The position numbers and the translations under genes were made by a program. Below, in pieces: positions 33,367-48,300 of a stretch of 64,000 nucleotides of DNA. The stretch comes from Galbula dea. Taxonomy: Eukaryota; Chordata; Aves; Piciformes; Galbulidae. Below the pieces are notes generated by a model, which did no database searches, had not been told where the DNA came from, and was given only the letters and a program-made list of their open reading frames with translations. The DNA is taken from assembly GCA_013399015.1 (NCBI GenBank), contig VWZX01010908.1:420967-484966 (forward strand). The letters run 5' to 3'. How positions within the stretch are numbered: the first letter of the stretch is position 1; each line of letters begins with the position of its first letter.

Positions 33367-36300
33367 CTACGGGAGAAGAACAGCTGGGTCAGAGGCAGCA
33401 CATCAAAAGGCTTGCAGAGCAGTGTAGTCAGGAGGGCTGGACATGACTGGTCAGTTAGTCTGGAGAAGAGGAGGCTGAGAGGGGACCTGATCAATGCACG
33501 CAAGTGTCTGAAGGGAGGGGGTCAAGAGGATGGAGCCAGGCTCTTCTTGGTGGTGCCAATCAATAGGATGTGAGGCAATGGACACAAACTGGAACACAGG
33601 AAGTTCTACCTAAACTTGAGGAGAAACTTGTTTGCTGTGAGGGTGCCAGAGCCCTGGCCCAGGCTGCCCAGAGAGGCTGTGGAGTCTCCTTCTCTGGAGA
33701 GATTCCAAAGGCAGCTGGAGGTGATCCTCAGCCAGCTACTATGGGTGACCCTGCCAGGGCAGGGTGGTTGGACTAGATGACCTCTGATGGTCCCTTCCAA
33801 CCTTAGCCATTCTCTGATTCTTGCCTGGGTGCTTTTAGGGGTGTATTATTCTGAACAAGCCGAGACTACTGGGAGCAGATGGAAGTGGTTTGGAACCAGG
33901 CGCCCTTCTCCTCTCCAGAAGAGCCTCCTGTGCAGACATGCCCTGAGTGGTGCCCGGGAGCCCTTTCTGTGAGGGCACAGGCTGAGCGCTGCCAGCTCCC
34001 GCCCCTGCTCAAGGGCACACCTCCAGCCCTGCTACAGATCACACAGCTTCTGGGATCAGTTACATGGAGACAGGGGGAGAAGGAACCATTTCAACAGCTG
34101 ATTTACCCCTGAGGCTGCAGTTCTGTGCCCAGCCAGAGCCCCTCATTATGGTCCTGGAAGTACCAGGGCAGCTCTGCACTGCAGCACTGCACTCCCATAA
34201 ATCAGATGTGAAATTTGTAAGTGCTCAGAGGAAACAAAGAGAACAAATTATCTTTCTTTGCAGAAAGCACATCCCCTCCAGGTTCCTGCTGGGGTCATTA
34301 ATGGGGCAAGAGCATTAATTGTGCAATGCTCCACAAGCCAAGATTAAAAACAAGAAAACAGAAAAGGCTGACACTGAATGCATCCAACAGCCTAACAAGA
34401 ACCAGCATGGGCCCTGGTGTCTCTCCAGGGAATGCCTCAGAGGTCTCTGCAGCCACTCCATGCTGAAGGGACTGGCTCCTGCGTGTACAGACAGGCTTAC
34501 CACAGCCCATGCCTGTCTTGCAGAGGTGAAGGTGGGAGCTCTGTCCTCCTGTCCAGTCTGTCCTGCTGCCAGCTCTGTCCCAGGGCTCCACACTGTGCCA
34601 CCTTTCAGCAGAACACCACTTTACCAACAAGCTATGAGTTGTGTCATGGCACAGTCGGGGTTGGGCACTTGAGCCAGTGCTGGCTGACCCCCAGCCTCTG
34701 ACACCATCCAGGGGTCTTCCTGCTGAATCACAACCTGCATGACTACATCTCATCTGCTGGCACTGGACAGGAGCAGTGCTGGGGCTGCCTGGGGACAAGG
34801 GGCCCCAAGCTCTGGATCCCAGGGAGTCTGACCTCTGACAGGTGCCCCCAGAGAAAGCAGTGGATATCCATGGGTGGGTTGTCACAAAAAGCCTCACAAC
34901 AGAGCTGCTCTGATTCTCTCTGGCTATCTCAGTGCAGGAAGCCGGAGAAGCCACCCGTGCCTCTTGCCACCATCCTTCCATCTGATTTCTCAACCACAAA
35001 AGATTCAAAGAACTGTTGACTAGGGATCTGAGCCCTGTATTGTTTTTCTAGACCAAACCTCACCAAGATAGGAGAGTGCTCGTTATTGCTCCTGAGTCAC
35101 CCTCAGACGAGGTTCACCTGAATGAGCTCATCACACCAAGGAGGCCCATGGCTGACAGTAGCTCCTCACCTGCTGTAAACCCAGGCAGTACCACTGAGCT
35201 TCACTAGCTTACACCAGATGCAGATCTGACCCTCAAGCTGTAATTGCCAAGAGAGGATTGTTTAGGGTGGAGTGACAGGATAAAATTATTCAAAGGAAAA
35301 TGAAATGTGGGGGAGCAGGGTCTGAGCATGTTGGGTAGTAGACTGGAGGAAATCTTGTGTGTGTCTCACTTGAGCAGTGACCTATGGCATCAGTGGCCAG
35401 CTTTCACCACACTAGGTGTCAATTTATTCAGATTCTTAAATCTCATTTCCAGCTGTTGCCTTTTCTTTTCATTAGATACCTCTTTGCTCCTCCATTCTGG
35501 GGAGGCGATGGAAGACATCTGCCTCTTTTCCCTCCCAATCATTATTAAACAACATTCACTACTTATCAGATCAAGTAATGAACAAACCCAAAGCAAAACA
35601 AAGCCTAGGTGGCCTCTCCCCTGAAGCTGTGCCATTTCCTGGTCCACCTGCAAACTCATCAGTGCTTGGATCTCTCTTGCCATGCAGATGCTCAGAGTCA
35701 GCTGGGTTAGAGAACTTCAGCCCAAGCTGGTGTTACCTGAGAGGAGATGTCTGATGACAGCCTGATGACCTGTGATGGTCACATCACAAGCCACTACCAC
35801 AGCTGACACACCTGAGTTTTGGCTCAGTCCTGAAGCTGTAATAATAACCTGGCCACCCCTGTCCTTTGCAGCTGCTCTCCTTGGAGATCAGACACAGGGC
35901 ACTCCCTGATCCCTCTCTCTCAGAGCTGCCAGGGTTACTCTTCTTCTTTGGGGAGAAAATTTCCACTTCTGGGGCTAGTGGATGAGCAACATCTGACAGC
36001 ACTGAGGGGCCTGAGTTCAGGAGCAGGTGGAAGAGCCTCCTGATGGATTTGAATACCCCCCCTATGGCCTATCCAGCATCTTCAAACTAGGACCACATTT
36101 AGAAATCCTCCTAAATGGGGAAAAGTTGCTCAGTTGTGGATTTAGAGGTGAGGGGGTTGGCTGTAACAGCTTCTCGGTTCAGTGACACCCCACCACAGCA
36201 TGGAGGAGAAACCACTGGCTCTCCTCCTCCCACCTTGCAGCTGCCTCCAAGCCTCACTTGAGCTCTGCTCCCCTTGAAGCAAACAGGCAAAGTCCCATGG

Positions 36301-39300
36301 GGATCAAGTTATGGTGACACCAAAGGAGCTGGAAGATCCCAACTCAAGGAGCTTTAGGACTTTCTCATCTCACTGTCACCAGAAAGCAAATGCAGAAGCA
36401 GAGCTTTGGACTAACCCTCAGCTTCCAAGGCCTCTTCCTTTGTTCTTTACCCAGAGGACCTCTCTGAGGAACCCTGCTGGTGAGAACAGCAGGACCACTT
36501 GATGCAGGACCTGTCATCAGCTGTGCTTTTCTGCCTGGCTTTCCCCATGCTCAAACCCTGGAGCAGGGCCAGCAACAACAATGAGTTCATCTCCCAGGCA
36601 GGTACTGCTTCTTGCAGAGCCTGATTACATCTCCCTCGCTCTGCAAGAAGGGCTCTGGGTTTAGCTTTAGGAGAAGCAGCTCAGCAGTTTAGGAGTTGTT
36701 CCCTTTGAACCAGCTGAAGGGAGAACTTGCTGCCAGAGATGGGGATAACCCAGAGGGAGTTCTCAGTCCAGAACACATTTCTGCCTCCACATCAAGACCA
36801 CTTCCCTCCATGGAAGACTCAGCAGCTGGTGCAAACTAGCACTGTTCCCTCTCTGCCATGGGGAGATCACTAATAAACACCACTCTGGAAGCACTTGAGA
36901 AGCCATTTGACATCCAGTGCAGACCTCACCCATCCTCCCTGTGGTGTCCCAGCAGCACTGACAAGTGTCTCATGTGGGACCTGCACATCCCTACGGGGAT
37001 TGCACAGGGGCCACCAGTGCCCAGAAGGGGCTGATCCATCCCCGCCCAAAGTGAGTGTCAAGTTTCCTGTGACCTCCCTGGTCTGGAGAGGAGATGGCAA
37101 AGCTGGGAACAGATTCTCTCCTTTCAGGTCTTCTCTCCACTCTGCCCATGCTTTTCGTCAGTCTTTTTTCTGAGCCAGGCACATTTAGGCTCTTGGTTTG
37201 CAGAAGCAAACATTTATACCTCTCTGATGGCAGCAAGATAAGTTCTCCATAACCCAGGCTTTCAGCCTGAGACACAAAGAATCCCCCATTAAACTACCCC
37301 CACAACTTCCTTCATCCAACCTCCTTTCCTTGGGACTCTTTACACTCCAAACAAATATAATACAAACAAGCATTATCCCAAATCTTTAAAGCCCAGAAAG
37401 ATCCAAGTTTTATATGCTCCAAACAGCACAGACTAGATGGCTTCACTTTTTATTATCTTGTTAAAAGTCTGTTTCAGCCTGTGGCAGGGAACCAGAGGGC
37501 CTGGGGTTTTAGGGGCACAGCATGAAAGCAGATGAGAGATTAGCTTACCCTCTTTTGCATTTTTTGTAGACTTTATAAATGCTTTCTTCAGGAAGTCCAT
37601 ATTTTTCTGAAATCTGGGAGAGAAAACATGGCAACTCTTTGTACTTGTAAAATGAAACAGCTAGGATAAAAAGCAAAGCTAACTCAGAGCCAGGGGGATC
37701 CAGCAGCAAAGGATTCCCCCTCCTTTCCACTCGAGACAAAAAGGGGCTGAAGCAAGGATCTGAACAGGACAATCTGGACATGTCTGTGTCCTGCCGTGGG
37801 CAGATGGCTCAGCTTGGCCCTGGTTCTCTTTCTGATGGCTACCACCAGGCCAGGAACCTTGGGGTTCTTTCTCTCTCTTTTCTTTCTCTCATTCCCTGGC
37901 CTGTTAAGGCCTTGATGCTTGAGCCTGCTGGGCTCAGGCAGCACTGAGCCGTCCCTTCGCTGATGCATCCAAAGGGGAGAGAAGCTACAGGAAGTCTTGG
38001 CCTGTGTCTGCATCTGCCTGCAGCTTTTGCTTAGGCTTTAGCTGATCTGCAAAGCTCTCCAGCAGACCTCTCCTAGGCAGGTGCAGTTACAGCCCTAGGC
38101 TGACAGGAGTTCTGTAGCTCTTTCACAAGCCTTTTGTGGAGAGGTTCCTCACTGTCTGTGGTGAGGGATGGGGGAGGGAGAAGATGGCAAAGAATTCTCT
38201 GTGCTGACAGTTTTCAAACTCTCTCTTTTTTAAAGTTTGTAAAACCAACAGAGCTTCAAGTGCAGCCATAAAGCCACCCCAAATCTGGGAGGTTTATTGT
38301 TTGTTTCCTTCCCAGCAACCTCCAAAGAGAGATGAGTTATCAGAGATGCTGCTGATAATCATCACAGAAATATGTCTGTGCTCCTCAAACACAGCCCAGG
38401 GGATTCCAGCACGAGGCCAGAACTGGCTTCAGGTTGCACATCTGCAGCCTGGAGAATGGAAAGGGAGTTTTACAATGGAAAATATGAATGTGCTGTCACA
38501 GGAGGAGACTTATGATCTGAACAAAACATCTTGCCATAAGGTGTGCTCTTCCCTGCTGCAGCACTGACACCACACAGCCCATGCCGGGAGCTGTGGCTAG
38601 AATTCACCTGCTACTCACACCTTCCATCTCCATTCTCAAGAGGCAGCAGACGTGAGACAAGAACCAGTCTTCTGCCTAGCTTCCTTTACACCAGGCACCA
38701 GTGTCCTTTTATCTGCTGTTTGTTCACGTGCCACAGCTTTTGGCTAACACTTACAGCTGTCCTGAGGCCCTGCAGATCTGGTGTCTTCAACATGAGGGCA
38801 TCAAACACTTCCTCTGACTCCCTCCGCACGTACAGCAAGACTGAAAGAGAGAGAGCACAGCCCTGAAGCCAGGCTCTTCCCAGCATGTTCTCAGGGTGAT
38901 GGGGCCTCATGTAGCTCCTGATCCAGGGTTACTACAAGAGACACCACACTCAAGAAGAGTTCCCATCCCAGGGGTTACCTCTCTGAGGATCTTCTTCCTT
39001 GCTTTGCTTTGCAGGTATGGGGTCAAAGTCATCTGTGAAGGAGGCACCATTGCGCTTTAAGGGCAGCCTAAGCAGAAGGAATACAACACTCTGAAGAGGA
39101 CAGAACAGCAGTGAACAAACCAATTCCAGCAGCTGAACTTCTCATTGAACAACCAATGCCTCCAAAAAACATTCAGCAATTAAATATTGGGTTTGTAATG
39201 GTTTTAGCTTTGGCAGCAGAGTGTCTACCAGAGCTGTAGCTTCCTGCCTAATGCATGCAAGGACATCAGGGAGTGCAAGCAGTGGGTTTGGGTCATACAG

Positions 39301-42300
39301 CAAAAGCCTCCTGCACCCCCAGGTCATTGTTTCTCTAGTGATAACACCAGAGAGTGGATCAAGCCTTGGGCAAACACTGCTTCTGCCCACTCTAGACACA
39401 TTACAAGTATGATTCCTGCTTCATTCCAGTTAATTTGCAGCAGTATCTGCCTTTGGCTCCTGGAACCCTCCCCAGTGATGGTTCTGTCATCTGTTGTTTT
39501 GAGAAGAACAGGACAGTCATGGATCAGACACATGTTGGGGAGGCTCAGCCTTAGGGAAATAAATGTGTCTGAGTTTCTGCATGCCTTGAGTCCATCCTGG
39601 GCCAAAGTTTAACACATACTTTGACACTCAAGGGCACCAGGAGACACTGTGCTGTGGTATTTTGCACCTGTAGGTATCTACTGCCTGTGGATATCAAACA
39701 GCCACGACACACACAGAGAAACAGAGCAGCTGATGGATGGGAAACACAAACCAGTGCATCCTTACCTGTTTGCAGAGCTGGGGACAGCAGGAGGGAGAAC
39801 CTTCAAATGGAAAGGAAACATCGGTCTTTTAGTTTGCACAGGATCACTGTGTGCCAATGAAGTTGGGGGGGGAAGGCCACATGAGCACATTTTAAACATG
39901 ATTTCCCTCCTCCCAATCCATCCTTTTCCCTAGGCAATTAAACCCAAACATTTCCAGGTCTTAGATTAAATGAACCTGACAGAAAGCACCTGTCTAGATT
40001 CTCCTCCTCTGCCTAGAAGAACACACATCTAGCTAGACCCAAAAGCAGGTCACATCTCATAACCTGCTTGGGATCCAGGACCAAGTTTCTCAGTGAGTTC
40101 TTTGGTTGTAAACCAGATTTCTTCTAGTCCCTGGCCCCTGATGCAGCAGCAGAGCAGCCACTGCACTAGGATGCTACACAACTGCCATAGATGTCCTCTT
40201 CCCTCTTTTGGACTAACTGAGACAGTTTGGACAAAGCAAGACAGTTGTTTCTTGAGGAGATACTGATGAGCTCTGGTGGACAGTGGCTCTAGGTTTCCTC
40301 AGGCTCAAGAGGATAGAGAAGGGCAGGGGACAGGTGAGAGATGTTCCCCACAAGTAGGGACTGATATGGTTGCATTTTTCTGTGGTTTGCTCTCTGCTGG
40401 TGTTTCTGCTCCTGCTCCAGTCCTCTGTGGGAGCTGGAGAGGCACCTGCAAAGCACAGGAACAGCTGGCTGGAAGGAACCTGGAGAGGTTATCTTGCCTA
40501 TCACTGCTGCAGGACTATCTAGGCCACTCCTGACAGCTCTGACTTCACATTCACCACATTTCCACAGCAGGGTTGTGGTTTGGTTTGGGGGATGTTTTAC
40601 ATAACACAAGCCATGGCTGGGGGACTGATCAGTTTGGAATTGATTGGGGTGACAATTGAGGGCAACAGGCTGAGGTTGGTTGTGTTTTGAAGGGACTTAC
40701 CGTGCCACACCTCTGCAGGCTGGAAAAGTGGACGTTGGGGATAAACAGGACTGGTTGGGTTTCCAGGTCAGTCTCTGGCCTCAGGAACGTGATCTCATTC
40801 CCTCTGAAGCCAGAGAGCAAACAGCCTTTCAGACCTACAGATGGAGAGTCCAGTTCAGCTCAGCTCAGAGGCACTTTAAGAGGCAACTATGTGCAGAGAG
40901 GGGAAAGCACCTGCCCAAGGTCTCCCAACAGAAGTACTAGCAAAAAGACAGGACCCCACAGAAGCAGCTCTCCAGAGCTTGCCCAGTGCTGCCTCCCTTG
41001 GGGAAGGCTCCCTGCCAAGACCTCAGGACAATTCAGACAGGTTGCTTAGTATTAATAAAGGCCTCTGGGAGGACCTGACTGACAGCCTGTGCCTGAATGG
41101 TGCTGATTTCATCAGTCTTGGAAATAGCCAGGGCCAGATCTCGTGGAAGTTAAGGACTAAGCCCCATGGATTTCACCATGACCCAGAGCTCAGGAGACAA
41201 ACAGCAGCACTCACCATTGTTGTTGGAGTCCAGGCACTTTCCTTTCCTTCTGAACTGCTTCCTTTCATCATCTCGCATTTTCCTCTCTGCTCCCTGGGGG
41301 AAGAGAAGGCAGAGATGAGGACATGAACAGTTCTGCCAGTGAAAGAGTTCCCTGGCCACCTCTGGGAGATAAGCACAGCAAGGGAAAGGCCACCTTTATT
41401 AAAGATGTTCATCTCAGAGACCTTCTAGAGGCCATCCAGAGCTTCCTGGTACTTATGGCTTAAAAATACAAACCCAAAACTTGCATTTAAAACTGAAACA
41501 TGCAGACAAACACAGCTGTGAGAATTTATTCCATGGGAAGACATCTGGGGCTGGGGAAGAATCTCTAAGGAGATTCTCCTCTCTTCTGCTACTTAAAAAC
41601 TTGTCAAAAATAGAGTTTGTTATGAGGCACAATCCCATGTAGGTCTGACAGGGAGAAAACCTCCTGAGGACTCTGTTCTACAAAGGCCTCAGCTGTGCAG
41701 GCCCATACTTGCTGTCCTGTCTCCCTCAGCTGAGGGGGCTAACCACCTCTGTTCCTCAGCCCTGACCTCTTGGCTGCTCTAGACTCTCACAGACTTTCTG
41801 GTTTTGCTCCTGGAATGGCTGTCAGTGAAAAACTCCTCTTGGACAACATGGTGGCAAAGCAATGTTCTACCTTGTCACAGAATATCTTGATCTGGCAGAC
41901 TGCACGGTGCACCAGTTGGCTGCTTCCACTGCCACAGTCATAGGTGTCTATCTGCAGGTTGAGTGGGACACCTTTCACTCCTTTCTGGGAGGAGAAGTCA
42001 GTGCTCAGGCAATTCACCCCAATAAATACCTGCAAATAGGAACAGAGGTTGGTACAGCTTGTTGGTGCTGAAGGTGGGATTCTCTAACAGCAATGAGAGC
42101 AGCTACTGAACATCAAACCCTTCCAGCCAAGCGTGGGAGCTGTTGGCTTCCCACCAGTCCTTCCTGGCCCCACAGACCTGCTGCAGCTCTCCCCCTCTTC
42201 AGTAACACTTAGACTATCCACTGCCATCAGCTCAGGCTCACACAAGGAGCCAAGGCTGCCTGGGAAGCTCTTGCTGCTATTTCAGATCTTTCATTAGAAC

Positions 42301-45300
42301 AAGGGACCCTCAGACAGCAATGCCCTGGAGGAAGGGAGGAGGGTGAGACTACAGCTTCAGGAATTACAAATCACTGCTGCTAGTTAAATAAATATTCATC
42401 ACACACTGGTCTCCTTTATCACTAGGATGGAGTTACCTCCAGTGGAAACTTGGGAAGAAAAGCTGAGTACAGATAGAATCCACATTGTACCTCCAAATAC
42501 CAACTCATTCGTGTGACCTTGAAACTTCCCCTGGACTCTGGGGACAGATTTGCAGCTGGAGAAGCTCTCACAGCTTCCTCAGCCAGGCTTTGGCTGAGGA
42601 TTTCAGCCCTGAAACCTAGTGTCAGATCTAGTCAGTACCTATATATAGAAAAGAAAACCACTTAGCTGTGGTGTGAAACTTAATTGCAAGAAGAGAAGTA
42701 ACAGGTGCTACAGACAACCCAAATACCTGACCCCTCCTGTCGGGCTCCCAGCCCTGGCAGCTCTCTGAAGTCTCACCTTTGCCTGCCCCAGGCCAGTGCC
42801 TGTGCACAGTTTCTGCTAAGAGTTAAACCCAGTTTTGCTGAGGTGCCCCCGGGGGCTTGCCACATACCTGACATATTTCCATTTCTGACAGCTTTGCCTT
42901 GAAGACATTCGTTAACCTTTTGGGTTGTAAAAGACCAAGGTCGCCTTTGGGCTAAAAGAAGAGCTCCCTGAGCTCCCAAAGCAAGCCTGAGCTTTCCCAA
43001 GCCACCACCTTCAGAGAGATGGAGGATTTACGCTTCTCTTTTTGTTTCTTAGCTACTTCACTTTGTTTTATCTGCTCCTTTCAACCCACACTAGACACAA
43101 GGTGTTAAGGAGAGCCTCTGAAGAGCTGCAGGAGAGACAGCAGAGCTGGGAAGACACTGAGAGAAGCTTCACAGACTTTAAAGTCAAAAGGAATCTTGTG
43201 ACCTGCCTGGCTCCCTTCCACATCACACAGGTCCCAGAAGTGTGGTCAGTCATTTCTCCCTCCAAATGCTGCCTTGAAAGGAGAGTCTTTGTTTAGGTCC
43301 TAAACCGTGGTTTATTCCAATAGGCTTCACCTACCTGTGAGCAGAGCCCTGAGCCAGGCTGCCTGCTGCCACAGGCTTTCTTCAGAGTTATCCATCAGCA
43401 CTAACAAAACATCTCTGAGCCAGTCTCAGGTGCACCCAGTGTTTGCTAGCTAATGGCAAATGCTTAAGCACACAGAGAAGCATGGTGTCCTTCCCTCCTG
43501 TCCCTGCAGACAAACACTACCTGAGGCCACTGGGATGGCATTGTTTGGATTTGAAACTCTTGTCTTTCAGCTGAGGAGAGGGAGGAGTGTGCCTGGGCCC
43601 TCAGAAAGGAGGCTACAGCTCTACTGTGGACTAAGGCTTCCCATATCCCTTCCACAAGCAGTTTGTACCTTTGCTTCTTCGTGGATGTTCCAGACAAAGG
43701 AGAGGGCATTGTAGGCTAACTCCTCGATGTTCTGCACTGTGTTGAAGTTTTCTTTACAGTCAGCTGAAATGCAATGGAGAAAGTTTACACTGGCTGCAGA
43801 AGTGGTTACATTCCCTAGGCCTTCCACTTCCCCAGAGCCTGCCTCTCCCTGACTCCAAGGCTAAAAGCAGCCTAGTACTGTAACAGAGGCTATCCTTGAT
43901 CCCCCTGGGTAACCCTTAGTGTGCATAGGTAAGGGACAGGACAGAAAGGACTTGAAGGCCTGTGATTGCTATTTGAGTAGTGACATGATGCAAAGTCAGT
44001 CCAGATGCTTCTAAATTCAACCAGTTGTGCCTGGCTCTGCGCTAGGTGCTCAGCTGGATGGGCAAAAGCTTTGTCTGGCCAAGCATGACACACTGGCCCA
44101 GGCAGGACCAAAGCCTTTTCTAGCTCAGATTCCTGGTCTCCAAGAGGCCACAGGTCAGACCTGCAAGAGCCAAAATCGCTTAGCAGTTCCTAGCTCTGGG
44201 GCAGAGGCTTTTCTTTGCTGTAGCCTGGTCTTCTAGCACGTGTCCCTGCACTTGGCAGCCACCACCTTAAACCCCCAGGAGCTCCTCAGCCAGAAAGGAT
44301 CTGAAGGCAGCAGAGCAGCTTGCTCCTCTCCACTCTCCCCCAGGCCAGACTCTGAAGCTCGAGCTGCATTACTGTGCACTGGAAGTGCAGCAGCATGGTG
44401 GCAGGAGCCCCCAACCCCAGGCAGGCAGTGAGAGCCCTGCTCGTACCAACGTCGATGACTCTCTGCTTGGCAGTGGGCTGGCGAGAATGCCAGTGCTTCC
44501 AGAACTTCAGCTGCTCTGTTGGGATCTTCTCGTTGTCAAAAACAATCATCACCACACTCTGCAACACAGGGAGGAGATCACATGTCAGTCCCCACAGCAG
44601 CCTCATGCCTGGGGAGCTTATTGTCCTTTTCATCCAGTGCATCCCTGCACTGCCAAGGGCAGCTGCATGTCATCCTTAATGTTTTGTAGCTGGGGAAACT
44701 GAGGCAAGAGATGTGACCGGAGTCATGCAGGCAGGCAGTGACAGAGCCAGGAGCAAGCCAGACATGTCCTCTATGCCCCATATTGCACCACCCATGAGTT
44801 TCCACTGACTCCAAGGCATGTGAGGATCCTGTGCTGGGGAAATGTTAGCAGTGCTGCAGCAAGTAGGAGGCTGGGAGAGCCCACATGGTCTTTATCTAGA
44901 CACTCTGAGTTTCAGGAATCCTCTAAGTCTTGAGATGTCCAAAGTCTAGTCCCTAAATACTGCTCAGGGTTAAAGGACCAGGTTTCTTTGCTGGGATTTC
45001 AGCTTAAGTCTCAGGGGTGGCTTTGAAGCCTGTCCACACATCCTAGGAACAAGATGGGGAACCTCTCTCTAGCTCAGAAGTCTTCTCACCAGGGCCACCA
45101 GCCAGCCAGCAGCTAGAGAGGCCTTTTGTGCATCTCTGACCTTACTGTGAAAGGTTTTAACCACCAAGTAGCATGAAGGCTGCTGCTGTGCTTCAGAGGA
45201 TTAGCTTGCTCTGAGTGACTCCATCCCATTCATTGCTTTAAGCCAACATGAGCCACAAAGCCATTACTTTTCATGCTCAGCTCTGTTCCCAGGCCAGCAC

Positions 45301-48300
45301 AATTGCTGGATGTCTGATTACAGCATGTGTCAGCAGAATTGTCAGCTTGTCTCTTACCTTCACTTTATTGGAGGACAAGTGTAAACATTTGCTGTCTCCA
45401 GCTGTCCGCAGCGTGATGGGGTAGAACTGCCCTTTGTTGAGGTAGGCCATGGGAGAGTCCCCAGACTTGATGTGAATGGCTTTGGGTGACCCCAGAGTGT
45501 ATTCAAAGTCACTTTGATGGAACAAAGAGAGAATGATGAATAAGCACATGCTGCTGTTCCACTCCAAAAGCAGAACCCAGAGACATGCAAGTCTCCACCC
45601 CTACAGGCTACAGACACTGTGCACACAGGAGTCTCTGCCCCAGTCCCCATCTCGCACACCCCTCCAGCACTGAGCACCTCCTGACCCTCCCCAACAGCCT
45701 GGGGAGCAGCACTTCTCTGGTATCCTCATTCTACCCTTTGCTTTTGGCTTCAACAAACCCAAAGTGTCCATTACTGTAAGCAGTGTTTTGCTGAGGATGG
45801 CTCCAGAACCATTGCACAACCCAAAGCCTAAACCAAAACAAACTAAAATAAGTACCTGGGATGAGGCTTTTGCAACATCCTAAACTAAGATTCCTGTCTC
45901 CAAATTCACACTCAGAAATTGCTGACCCAGGAAGATTGTGTCCTAATGGGTCCTGTAGAAACAGGAGGACCTGCAGGACACTGACAGCTGCTTGTTTATC
46001 CAGGTGCTTAGAAAGGGATTGGGGAGGGCAGCTTGTTGAGCTCAGTCTGGTGGGTAGCAGCTTCAGTCCTGACAGGAAAGATCTGCAGTGTTACCCAGAG
46101 CAAGGTGTCACTGGTGACAAGCACATTTAGAAGAGCCTGGTTTTGAAGCAGCTCTGCTCTTGGGCATTCACCAGCACCAATGAGCATTCAAACCAGGAGG
46201 CTACAGCTCATCACCTCCTGTGAGGAGTCTGTGCAAGCCACCACCTGTACTGAAGCCTTCACACAGACCCTTCAGGTGCCCTGGAGTTGAAGATCATCAT
46301 AGTCCTGTTTAGTCACCAAGCCATCTCCTTTTCCTGCTCCACCTCCCTGTGATGCCATCTCTGAGGATGGGCTTGGCAGCTCCTCTTATCTCGAGCCAGG
46401 AGAGCCAGAGAACCTCAGTGCACAAACAACCAGCAACAGAGAGGCTCTGGCTCAGAACGTGAGCTGCTGCCTGTGTGAAAATGCCCACGTCTGACAGCTG
46501 AGTCATGCAGTCAGGTGACTCAGGAGGCAAATAAAAAGTGGGAGGTGGAATAATGTGACCTCCTCAGAGGTTTGATGCAGTATCCAGAGCAGGAGAGCTC
46601 TGCCTAAGAGAGGGGGGAAGGAGGAAGAAATCTCTCATGTTTTAGGAATGAGAGGCAGTGGCACCTTCTAAAATCAAGGTTGACTAACTGTGTTAAACCC
46701 AAAGTAAGTGTCTAAACCTGAGCTTAGGAGGAGGCTGCTTATCAGCCTCAGCAACTGTGATCCTCCTTTTCTCTGCCATTTACCCCATTCCAGGTAGCCT
46801 GTGGGAAGGAAGATGGTGCAGCCACCTGGGTCTGCAGCATGGGACCCAAGCTGTAATGCACAGCACACTCCCATGGAAGACCTCAGGGCCACATCTCCCC
46901 TCATGCAAGCCAAGGTGCTCCTGAGGTGTGACCACAGCAGTGGGTGCAGTCAGCACTGGACTGACACCAGTTTGGCCAACACAGCCTGAACCACAGACCT
47001 CTCAGACTGAAACCATGAGCTGTCAGGAGTGCAATCAGTATCTTGAATTTAAGATTGGGTTTGACTCCTCTACAGCAGAACATTCCAAGCCCTAATCCCT
47101 GCAATCACACCACAAACAGGAAAATTCAGCACTTGGTGTCTAAAAAGTCAGAAGAGCAACTTGCTTCTGCCACCAGAGGAACACAACTTGACTCTGCAAA
47201 AGCATGAGATCTGTAAGTGTGCAGTGCTCATGGTCAAGCCTAGCACAGGGGGAGGAAAGGGACAGAATCTTTCCCCAGGAAAGGGACACAGACTTCCCCT
47301 GGAAAGGGACATAGCCAAGCACACAGGAAACCCAGAGCCCATGGGTTGGCAGTTACCTTTTCACACCATCTGGAGCATAACTCTCAGGGCAAGGTGGCTC
47401 TGGCTGGGGTTTGAGGATGTCACTGAAGAGTAGTGACTGTGGACAAATGGAAACAACACAGTCAGAAGAAGAATCTTTCATTGCTTTGTCCATCTACTTT
47501 CTCCCAGCCACTGTGACAGAGGACACAGTTAAACAGGGAGCCCCATTTCAAAGAGTTCCCCTACTCCCAAGACCACTGCCAAAACCCCACGAAGTCCATG
47601 GGAACGGCATCAAGCTTCTAATGCACAAGCAAAGCTCCCACTGACTGCAGCATGAGCAGACCCCAGACTAGAGACAGGCTCCTGCAGCACCCCCTGGGCT
47701 GTGGTGCCAGCATGCAACCCACTAACAGCTCTGACCTCCTGGGGATCCTCTTTGAAAGTGCTGTCTGGCTGCCACCTCTGCTGTGCTGGGGCCACGGGGA
47801 TGGTCTCGAAGAGGGAGTTCAAGGAGCTGCTGTCGTACACATCCCCTGCAGGGACCATGTAGTTGTCTGGGGTGGCATCCAGCTTGCTAGTGCCTGGTGG
47901 AAGCATGGCTGGCTTGTGAGGAGGAGGGACACCTTCAAGACTTAAGCTGTTCTTCTTCTGTGGCTCACAATACTCTTGGCTCATGGAAACATTCTCAGAC
48001 AGGAGCTTCATGAGATGGGCAGAGCCATCGAAGGATGCGGGCTCGGGGTCGTACTCCATCCCGTGGCAGTGCCTGCTGGAGACAGGGGCCTTTTTCACAC
48101 CAGGGCAGCGTGTGGACACCCCTAGCAAGCTGCCACAGCCAGAAGCAAGAGCCTTGATGTGCTGCTGAGAAGCAAACTGCACAGTCTAGCTGCCAGGAGA
48201 CCTTGAGTCAGCTGCGTGCATCTCCTGCTTGATAGGGGAGATCTGAGAGGCCTGTGGGTGATCTCCACCCACACACACCTCTCACTGCAGGAGTCAGAGG

